This document shows, one piece after another, positions 39,401 through 51,400 of a DNA stretch of 64,000 nucleotides. Source of the DNA: Lutraria lutraria. Taxonomy: Eukaryota > Mollusca > Bivalvia > Venerida > Mactridae. The notes under the pieces were generated by a model, which had not been told where the DNA came from, did not search any database, and saw nothing but the letters and a program-made list of their open reading frames with translations. Each line of letters opens with the position of its first letter. Position 1 is the first letter of the stretch. The position numbers and the translations under genes are program-made. The stretch lies in the NCBI GenBank assembly GCA_964023205.1, contig OZ026842.1, positions 10,075,407 through 10,139,406 of the forward strand, written 5' to 3'.

Positions 39401-42400
39401 CCCATCATGATATGTCTTAGTTTGACTGTAGGACATTATCATTCCCCTACCTTGTACATGGCATTAATTTTGATTGAGAAATTACGGCTTTGTTTGCTAC
39501 GGTTTATGATGAGGGGCATACAAGTACTGTTTGAAGTTCGTGTTATCAATAAGAGAATTAAGGTAATAATTTATGTTTGTAAAATTTTATTTGTGACAGG
39601 AAATGACATTGTATAGTGTAGACACTGACTGTTACAACTCTGTACTAATTGTTATTGCTTTAATTCCATTTGTATGAGGTATTGGCCACTTTATGTATTG
39701 GAAAGTGTCTTTTATGTATCACATGCTGCATGATATACTAGACTTTCATTGGCTCAAACTTGACAAGACTGACAAAAATCAGTTCTAGTTTTTGGAGTTC
39801 AGAGCCCAACATATTTTACTTTATGAAGTAGAGTTGTTTCCCTTGTGTAATTTGCATTGTGGAATTTGTTCGTGTTGTTTGTTATGATCATATTACTGCA
39901 TGCATAATAATAATAAAATATAATTTTTGAAATCACATGCACCCAGTTTGCACCACACACAGTCATTTCTCAAACTGGCAAATCAACCATCGTTTGTAGT
40001 CATTGTCTTCATGGCTGATGGTCAGTCTATTGAGTTACATGCTTAGTACAATACCATCCATTCCATTATATCAGTGTCCATACTCCCTGAACGAAGAGGA
40101 ACATCTAAAAAAGGTTTCCATGTCTACACACTGCATGCGTAATTGACTCACCATTGGGATATCATTATCTGACTTGTCTTCTAGGACTTGAAATTTCCTT
40201 AATCTAAAATCCAGCGTGTCTTAAGTCATCACTCGTTTAGTATCCTGACAAACATATATTTGTTCATCAATCAGTGTAAAAATAAAAAATAGACAATAAA
40301 TTTTGTGAAGGTTGCAAACAAAAGCCAAACAATTGATGTACTACATGATTACCTGAGCACCATTGACCACTATAATTTTGAGTAAAAATTCCAACTTATG
40401 ATAAGCCCCATTGCTTTGAAATTATTGCTGTGCACCTAAGGAATTGGCACACATTATGACATGAAGAGTATAGATTTGTGGAAATACTCTAAATGTAGGC
40501 TGTTCACCTGTTTTGAAAACAGTTTGTCAAAAACTGTTATTGATTGCTTTTGATTGTCAGTATTGTAAATATTATTTGATGGGATTAAGGAAGGTGTTGA
40601 TGAAGTGTTTGCTGCTCTTTTTCTCTTGGTAATGGACCAACAATTCAGTCGGAAACTTGCAATGAAAAAATTGCTTTTGTTTATTTTTTCAGAAGTTTGA
40701 TTGTCATAAATTTGCCATGTTTGTTGATATTCAATGAAACAATAGGAACTGTAGATTTGAGTATTATACATATATCTTGCTCCAAGCATTCTGTAAGATT
40801 TTTCTCAAGGTTTATACATGTTACCAATATCAACAAAAAAAAATAAAGTAAGGGAATACCTTGCTCTACTAATAAGACCACCCCGCTATTAAGACCTTTA
40901 CATAAGAATGAAAGGTAGCTTTAATGGTGGGATGTTACTGTATGCAATACTGTGGAATCATTAATTTTCGTTGGGGATTTAATTTCATGGATTTCGTGGA
41001 TCGGCTCATCCATGAAATCAAATCCCCACAAATTCAAATGCGGAGATAAGGCATTTCTTTTCAAAAATCAAAATCCATGAATTTATGTCCCCACAAAATA
41101 GCCATTTTAGTAAAAACCACGAAAATTGAACCCAACGAAAATTAATGATTCCACATGCAGTATATACAAATTAATGGCTTTTGGAAATATACATTGTTTC
41201 TATAGTGTGGGACCATTGTATACCTGTATCATAGTTTTGAGTTCTTTTGGTGATGTCTCTGTTATTAAATGTATGTGTAGAACTATATAAATGTCTCTTT
41301 TCTAGGTCTGAAATGCAGTCCCATATAGTGGTAATGTGTCTTAAATCATGTTGGGAGACAATTGCCTTTTATGGAAGACACCTCAGTATATTACCTATAA
41401 TGTTGGTACATGTATTTACACATCAGCCTATTACTACAGTTTGGCTGTTTGTGACTATTGCTCTGTTTGATACAGTTAGAAGAGGTGTTCTTAAGTTAAT
41501 GGTTGGAGCATATAGTAATGGTATTGCTGGTATGGTTAGCATTCGTAGAATCAAGGTTTGTGTTGAATATCTTCACATAATGCTTGTTATGTATGTAGTT
41601 AGTGTTGCTATATTATATTGTTATGTATACATATACAAGCACGAACCTCTGTAGTTCACTGCTTTGAAGTTATCGGCTTTAGTAATATCACCTGATAATA
41701 TAAGGTTTTAAGTGGCCATTCACAGAATTAACATTGTGAATATCAATTAATCAATGATAATTGGAACATTTCTCTGAATGGATTGCCTGTTTACATGATT
41801 GCAATTATTTGGGACTGACTTGTACAGCAAAACCTGTGAACAATGGCCACTCCTGTGGAAAACATGATGTGGCCTAAATTGACAGGTAGTCTTTATTCAG
41901 AGGGCATTTTGTTCTAAATAATCAATGAGTTTTAAGAGATTGGCCTTAAAATTGGTCTATTATTTGTGAACTTGTAGGGGTGTATTATGAGAGTGACTTA
42001 TAATATCCAGTTTGGCTTTTAAATCAATCTTTTATCAGCTTCAAAATGCTTTAATTGGTTGCAAGCCACGTTAAACCCTAAAATGATGTTTAATATGACA
42101 CAATAATTATCTCTTATATTTACTTGTTTAGGCTCAATCAACTTTTTTCAGTCTACTCATTCTGCTGGACATCCAGCTAGGAATATTTACCAGTTCTACT
42201 TGTAGTCGATGTCTACTTGTAGAGTAGTTACAAGTGGACAAGTGGATTTGTTGAACTCTGAATGTTTATATGGAATCATCTATCTGTGTTTCCTATTTCT
42301 GTAAACTTGTTTCTCTTGGTTGGAATTTAATTCTGGACATTGTATACTGAGCAAAAAAAAAAAGAAACTTTACATACATATAGTGCATGTTTTTGTGAGT

Positions 42401-45400
42401 TTTTACTGATTTTTCGCAAACTTTACCTATCTGGTAATCCATGCAGCCTTGCTATTATATGTATGTAACATATTTGGTAAAAAATAAATGGTGTTCGTGT
42501 TCTGTTCTGTCCCTACATAAAGTAATCATTGGGCATGTCGATACAGACTTCAGATCTAGCAAAACTCTCACAAAAGGTCCAGAAAATTTCATTAGGACTG
42601 AACCGGCCACTGAAAAATTGTAGAAAACAGCACGTTAAAATCTGATTTATGTGCTTCTTGGTGTATACTTTCATATTATTAAAACAGTCTTTAGTTAATC
42701 AGCTGTCTTTGTCTTTGTTTAAAACTATTTAGCTGTGATGTTGTTACAGGCTTTTTGGCTTCTTCATTCGACTATAAACATATGTAAAGCATGAATGTAT
42801 CTTGATCAAGTATTCAAATATATAGAAATCTACAAATTTAGGTGTTCAGTAAAGTGAAGTCTCAAAAAATGATTTTGTAAAAAGATCTAAAATTATGTGT
42901 TTTGTTTTATTGTATGCAATTCTGCCCTATTTTAAATGTTGTATATATAGGCCATCACTTGCTATTTGAATTACCTGGAGATTTATAGTACAGGGCACTA
43001 TATTGGCAGAATAATAGACCAGAAAGTGTAGCTATTACAAGTTGATGGTTTGTCGTAGTTGCTTAGATCTCTGAAGACCTTTCATAGTGTTTTCATTAGA
43101 TGTTTTGCTTGTGCTAACAAATTTGTTGTCTGTTTGCCCTCTGCTTATTGCTAGGATTGATTCTGTTTGTTAGCAGCTAAAAATATCTTTACAGGGAGGA
43201 ATATCTGATGAATCTCAAAAGAGTATTTGCTCAGGGCCCAACAAGTCTGTCCTTTGATGTTAATCCACGTTTGTTGAATCTTTTTGTGATTTTGGCTGCT
43301 GTACTTGGTGGTGGACGTCTACTATCAAAGAATTTATATCCAACTTTACTTTTACTATACCAGTTCAACAGAAAGGTCATACATTGGACAGTGTTGAATA
43401 ATGTTATATGTATATCTGAGTTGATTGTAACCAGTAACAGAATAGAGGTAATTTATACTTAAAACTAGGATATTTGTCCTCATGAAATTACAGCAAGTAC
43501 AGTAAAACCCCGATTATCCGAAGTCGTCGGGACCGAAAAATTACTTTGGATAATCCGGGGTTTCGGATAATCCAGGGTAAGGAAAATCTAGACAATTGCA
43601 AGAAAATAAAGGGAGATCACTCCCATATATATATGGCGTTTACGTATAGATATAATAACAACAAAGTTAATGCGTTATATTTCACAATTTATTTACGAAA
43701 AAATACATTTTAGGACACACATGTGTATGTTTAAGGTAAAACAAATGTATGAGTAGTTTGTTAGTTTGTACCATTATTAATTCGTCAAAGTTATGAGGAA
43801 TCCAAAGTGAAACTACGAATACAAATGAATACCCAAACGGTAGCACATGTCATGTTAAAAGCACATTAATCCATCGATAAAATGATACCGTGAAATGAAA
43901 TATACACGGGATATAGAAATAAGACACTGTTTAAATAAATTACAAACTGAATTAAAATAAAAATCCAACGCGGAGTTTCATTTTATTGCTACAGTCACAA
44001 ACACGAGCGTCACACAAATCGTTGTCGTCCTAAGAATCGTGTTTGTATTCATTTTCCGAAAATGGAATGATTTTGAAATCGAGTGCCGGTAATTTATATT
44101 GGTCATGTGTATTGTTTGTCAGTTTAGCAATTCATAAATCAAAGGAAAAAAAAAAGGTGAATGATCTAACCCAGTCTGTATCGTAATAGGCTAATTTTGT
44201 TCCCATTACTGCAAACAATGATCCAAACCAACAATCCATTGTTCTCAGTGGTTTGATAATTTGTTGTTTACACCTTTTGACACGTTAAAGAAATCCTACA
44301 ATGAACTTCTCTGATCGATCAGAGTTAATTGTCGACTTCGGATAATAGGTGCGAAAATATGCGTTCGGATGATTGTGGGGACCTGTTTATCACTTCGGAT
44401 AAGCCATGGTATTCGGATAAGACGATTCGGATAATCGAGGTTTATTTACATTGAAATATATAGAGGGAAATTCGGGACCAAAATTTCACTTCGGATAAGG
44501 TTTTCGGATAATCCGAGTTCGGATAATCGAGGTTTTACTGTAGTTAGACATAGTATTACCCATGATCTAAACATGAAATAACATAAAAAAAGAATATGGC
44601 TCATCCCTAATGAATGCCCCATGGTGTAACATTTTTCAGTTGGGGGGCATTTTAAATAGTGGTTGTAATTTCATAAAATTCAATTTATTTTTAATTGATA
44701 CTTGGATCAATCAGTCAATGTCTGGCGGCCGGCATCCATACTTTGAGGTTGTTTAAACATGCTAGAGGTTACAGTTTTTATGGGATCTTCATCAAACTTT
44801 TGTCTGTCTCAATAAAGAATCTTGGACAAGTTCAAACACGGGTCATTTGGGTTCAAATATAAGGTCACTGGGTCAAATTACAGAAAACCCTTGTTAACAC
44901 TCAGGACATTACAGTTTTGATTGGATCTTCACCTTTCTTAATAATATATTGTACAGGTTCGAACATGGGTCATCTGGGGTCAAAAATTAGGTCACCTGGT
45001 CAAATTACAGAAAAACATTGTTAACACTCTTAGACATCACAGTTTTGATTCGATCTTCACCATACTTTGTCGGAATGTCTGTCTCAATGATATATTTTAC
45101 AGGCTTGAACATGGTTCATCTTGGGTCAAAAATAAGGTCATCGGGTCAAATCACAGGAAAACAATTGAACGCTCTTAAGAGGTCAAAGTTATTATTGGAT
45201 ATTCACCAAAACTTGTTAAAATGTTTGTACACAAGATAACCTATAACAATAGAACTCATGACACTTGCTCAAAACAATATCTTTTTGTCAGCAAGCAATG
45301 ATTCTCATGTGAGCAATATAGAGCCATCTTGGCCCTCTTGTTCTTAAAAGTGGTGGGGCCATTTATTGGGGAGAGGCATTTATGTTGGAATGTTTGTTGC

Positions 45401-48400
45401 TGTTTGTCTAGCAAGCTTTGTATCAAAAGAGGATATCTTAGATAAACATGTATCTCCTTCTACTTTAATGCATCTAAACCTTATTTTGTGTATTGGAAAT
45501 GCATCTAAACCTTATTTTGTATATTGGAAATGCATCCAAACCTTATTTTTGTATATTGGAAATGCATCTAAACCTTATTTTGTATATTGGAAATGCATCC
45601 AAACCTTATTTTTGTATATTGGAAATGCATCTAAACCTTATTTTGTATATTGGAAATGCATCCAAACCTTATTTTTGTATATTGGAAATGCATCTAAACC
45701 TTATTTGGAATAATGGAAATGCATCTAAACCTTATTTTATATATTGGAAATGCATCTAAACCTTATTTTTGTTGTTCGGTACGAACAATAAAGTTATTAC
45801 CATATTTCAAAAATCGCTCAGTTTTCACTTTTCCTGCATACCGAACAGCTTCCATTAACCTAGCTTCCACCTAAGAATATAGTTCCGATATTTCAATTCA
45901 ATGGCTAAATACAAATTCAAATATTAAGTGCATTTAAGTCAAAATTATATGGCTATGCAATATCGTAAACGAGCAATACAAATCAGTTGAAAAAACTAAA
46001 CAATCCTCTCCCTCGGGTTACTACAATAATTACTATCAGTACACACATTTCAAGGAAGGATGACGTTATAATTCTTGTGCTGTATATGCTAATTTAGTCT
46101 GGTTCCTAGCTTCTATTGTAAACGTATGGAAGTCATCATAGAATTCATGGACGATGCGATGATAACTGTGAGTCAGCCAGATATTTAAAAAAGTGATTCA
46201 TCCGATTAATTTAATGCTTATAACGTTTAACCTTTGTCTTCATGTATGATATATTACATTCTGGATAAGTTGAGTATTCAAAGTGGCAGATAATGTAAAC
46301 TATATATAATATTATGCTAATTGCTGAACTACTTTTGGTGATCAGATGGGAAACATAAATCAAAGTACTGAAAGCACATGGAACGGGAACAACTGTAACA
46401 ACTGCATATCGGGTGTAGAAAAGCGTTCGTAGTACTTACTTCTGCATTAAATTCATGCGCGAACTATCGTTCATTTTCCAAAACTCACCCTACAAAGAAA
46501 TTAACTTTTGACTGATTTGTAGTTCCGAAGAACATCAGAACCTTCAGAGCTTTGATTGTATATTGGAAATGCATCTAAACCTTATTTTGTATAATGGAAA
46601 TGCATAAACTTCATGGATATGAGTTAACTACATGAACAAATATTTTTGTTTGTATTTGGTGTATGTGCTTGTTTCTGTATACTCTTCCTTCTTATGAATG
46701 TGTTTGCTGTTCATGACATTTACTTATTGTATACAAGTCAATTAACAATATATACAGTTACCCCACCCATTTCATTGTCAATTTTGTAAGAGACAACAGT
46801 ATTGTGAGACTGGAGTATTGCTAGACTGGCTCATTTTGTCACTTAGACTGACCATTGTGAGTCTGAGGTATTATGGGGGCTGGCATATTGTGAGAATCTG
46901 ACGGGTTAGGGGACTGGCACATTGTGTGGCTGGAATATTGTTTCAGTATTACTGGTGTATTTGCATTGATTTTTTCTGAGCTGTGTGATTGATTGGCTGA
47001 TCAATATTTATAATATAATTATTGATTGAAATTGTCCTCCTGATTTGACCTCCATTATGGTGTTTATTATGTCCAGAATGTTCTGTTAATGTAACAAATA
47101 TCATGTAGCATAATATATTGGCAATAGTTCTGGAACCCATTTCATAGGCACATCTTAGCTGAGGTATCACTTCTTATGCCCCCGTATCGATAGATACTCT
47201 GAACTTTTACCTTGCCTATAAAATCAAAACACTTCCACCTACAGACATCAAACTTCGTATGTTGGTTCCTCATGACAACCTCTACAGGACATGTGCATTT
47301 TAAGATCAGTAGGTTAAAGGTCAAGGTCAACCAGAGGAGGAATTGTGATTTAAAAACACATCTTGTTAACTTCCTTCAAACTCTTGCTGATAGTGAATAT
47401 TTCAGATCCAAGATATTCAAGTGGGGAAAAAAAGCAAGTGGTAGCAATATCTAAAAAAACACGATTTTCCTTGCTTAATCTTAACCTTGATATTTAAATT
47501 TGATAATTTTGCCATCAGAATAATGTCTTGGAATTTCAATTTTTGTCTTTGTGGAAAAAGGTATACTTTATTGATTTATTCTCAATGTTAATGACTTGAA
47601 AGAGGTGGCTGTATGAAAAGTTCTTCTTTATGAATATTTGAAGAACATTTCATATAAGTTCATGATTTCTAAATGAGGTTATACACTTGCATACATGTAA
47701 CAAAAATTTCATGAATCATTCATGGACACCAAGTTCAAGAATAGGTCATGAACTGTTAATAAAATGTTGTGCTTAACTAGTTCATGAACTATTGATGAAC
47801 ATTTTAGATGAATTTAGATGAAAATTATTCTTGAAAAGTTTATGATCCAAACTCACGAATAATTCATGAACTCCAGTAATGGTTTCAGTTACCAATCATG
47901 ATTTTTTTCATAATTTTTCATGAATTGTGGATGTGAACAATCCATGAACTGTTACAATTTATTTAACATGGGTTAAATATGCAGATTACCTCATTGTAAC
48001 AAAATATGTTTACAAAATATTGTTGTGCATAAGAATTAAGATGTAACAATATAGCTAGATTTTAATGTTCAGAGCTGTTGATCTGTACTATAGACATGTA
48101 ATATGACTTGAAACACAATCATGTTTAAACCAAGTATTACTTCCTCAAACACCTAATACATTTTTGTTGAAGGATTGAACTGTATTTATAGTCCGGCGGA
48201 ACCTGGTTTGGACCTGGCTTTGGGGTAGATAGTAGGTTATTTGAGTTTTTCTTGTAGATTATATCATATCATACACAAATCCGATGGATGACACTTTGTC
48301 ATCGATGGGCGGAATGTAATATTCAAAATGGCGTCCAAGATGGCGCATGGTTAAAAAGAGTGCCTTAAAACAATATTTCTTTAGACATTCTGACCCGAAA

Positions 48401-51400
48401 TCGTTCATAAACGACTTGTTTCAATATATTTTAATGAAACTCAAAGGCCTTTTCATTTCCCATAATCTTCCTGCCAGTTTTTATAACAGAGATAAATTAC
48501 AGTTACTTCCCTTAGTTGAAAATTAGTCATAAACTGTTGTTACATAATTAGTGGACATGGGATTGAAAAAAAGGTATCTGTCGCCAATTATAACCAATAT
48601 GGCAACTTTTAACTATAAGTGAGTATACTATGCTTCAAAATAAAAGGAACTTTTCTTCTCTTCAATAGTTTTGTATGTTTGTTGGTAAATAATATTACGT
48701 AAGTGGCGGATTTTACAAAGAAAACTACATGTACTTATCTATTGATGATATTTATTTTGAAATAATTACTTATAAGGACTGCAATTGATGTCAATTAAGT
48801 GACATATGTGATATGAGCGTTTTGAAAAGGTAATGACGTTTGGTCTACAAATATCCGGGCTTATTTAACATAAAAAGGGAGGCAACTTTTACAATTGATT
48901 ATTGCAAAAACAAGACTCCCTCCCATATTTATGTTAGTCATCAAGAAGCATCCGCTAATGATGGAACAAACGAGCGTATCGGGAAATGGGAACTGTCAAA
49001 TCCCCAAATCCCGTTGACTAATAAGATGTTAATGTTGAATACTACAGTGGGCCTAAGAATCCACAAATGACACAGCCGAGAAGCAAAAATCGTATTGCCC
49101 TTAAAAAGTACTTGCAGAAATAGCTTTGTTAAATTGTCACTCAGACACAACATTCATGTGCATTCATAAATGCAACGGTTACAACACAAATCTTAGTGGT
49201 CAACAGGGACAATCATCGAAGAGCAAAACGAAGGTCGTATACTTGCCCTTGATTGACTTGACACCAGCGGACCCAAATACTAGAAAAACAGTAATGAAAA
49301 AAGTTCTGTCGACAAGAATGCACTGTAATGGCTGGATATTTGCAATTGTACCGTGTGGCCGTGAATGTGTTATTGTCACAGCTTTAGGAGGTCGGAAGTT
49401 CCATTCATTGCTTAGGGCGTACGCACACCCTAATGAGCTTTGTTGGTGCAGTTGGTACACTCAAGGGTGTCAGTGGATTATCTGAGGTCTTAGAATCAAC
49501 ATTTGGAGGCGTTCAGAAAAAAGGTTCCACCAGAATGTACGCGCGCCTAGACTTGTTGCTGATGAACTGCTGAGGCCAGTATTGCACCACAGAAGAATAT
49601 CTTTTCAGTAAAAAGACAGCGGATATCGCCAATTGTGGATGACTTAGCAATAAACCTAACCTTTCATGAGAATGCATGTCCTCAAGGAAAACTTGTTGTG
49701 ACTGGCGAGAATCGAATATGATAAAATCCATTGACGTGCTTTGAGAACATCGCACGAAGAGGCAGACAACATCCTTGCTCAACAGATGGTTTACGTTGCT
49801 AAATAACCCGGAAAAGACATTTCGGTAATATTGGACTACACCAATGCTTTCCTATTGCTGTTGTACCATTGTGTATAACAAGGTCAAGGTGAACACATAC
49901 TTATGGAATACTTATCGAGATCACTGAACGGTCAAGGTCATTGAGAACATTTACCTGTAATTCTAGCTGTTCATGCATTGTCAGGTTGTGATGCAACCGT
50001 CGGCTACTTTGGATTAGGTAAAGGGACGGTTCTAAAAGTGCTGAGATCAAGAAATGCTCCCCTGCCATCGATAGATATTTCTGCTGACTTCATTACGGTA
50101 CTTCGACAGTGCACAAGGTTTGTTCCTGTCTGTTGTAGTGGTTATACGTATTGGTTGTACGTAGGTTGTGTACGTTACCACGAACAGCAAAATCATTCAA
50201 AAAAAATGTGAAGAGCACATTTTCAAATATGCATTTGGAAAAATGCATTGGCTGCAGATCCTCTAGTTGTACATCCAACCTTGTTCGGACGGGAAAGGGT
50301 AAAAGAAACAAGGTAATTGGCCCCAGCCATGTTCCCAAATGAGGTAAAACATTCACCACCGAATGTTTTGAAAATGATCAAATGTTCTGGCTTCTACACA
50401 GTGTACTTCGCTAAGATGTCGCTGTAACAATTATCGGCCGCCGTGAAGACAGCATGGTGTGTAACATATATCAATGGACAAACAGTTCGAGTGTAGATGG
50501 ACCTTGCTGTGTTGTGTTGAACGCGAACGTTTGACAAAATGTCCTGTACTATTTTTATGAAATCCGAGAATCAGTCAGATAATGTTTCTTATATAATCAA
50601 TACTGATATGCAATAACTTCCTTTTGTCTAGTCACACGTATAACATTATTTTTTTTCCGGTCGACTTTGGTCTTAACATTCATTCATTACGTATGTGTTT
50701 TGTAATATTAATCAACAATAGTGAAGTACAAAAAAATTCAATGAAACGAAAAAATGATTTTATGACGATAAAATTTCTTTACCGTTGTGTAATGCTTTGA
50801 AAGTCTAATTGAACCGATGATACCAAATATGGTAACATACAATGATTGGTTACATAAACTACATACATGTATGAACTTCTTTGATTCGAAATCGTTTGAT
50901 GTTTTGGTCGTATTCTTTCAAATGATAGATAAACGTAACGACTTTATTCCTTTTTGGTTATATAAAATTGCTTTTTTAAAGGTAACGTTTTTTTTATGGT
51001 AACGTAAATTACATAAACTGCATTCATGTATAAGCTTCTTTGATCTGAAATTGTTTGATATTTTGTTCGTATTCTTCCAAATGATAAATAAACATAACGA
51101 CTTTATTCCTTTTTGGTTATATAAAATTGCTTTTTTAAAGGTAACGTTTTTTTATGGTAACGTAAATTACATACACTGAATACATGTATAAACTTCTTTG
51201 ATCTGAAGATGTTTGACGTTTTGGTCGTATTCTTCAAAATAATAAATGAACATTATTACTTTTTTTCATTTTTGGATTGTTATTGTCTTATAAAATTGCA
51301 TTTTAAAGGTAACGTTTTTATTTATGGTTACGTAAATTGCATAAATTAGATTTTTTATTGTTGTCCAAAGCACATGTATATCTTTAAACATTTCTGATGA

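Noticed and set aside
45366..45759. Open frames with repeating [12 protein letters not shown] / [10 protein letters not shown]
   Set aside because: Products of the 31-bp tandem repeat read in different frames.
47212..47454. Open frame in the intron before exon 8.10
   Set aside because: Resembles dispersed repeat text (GGTTAAAGGTCAAGGTCA) and not a protein family.
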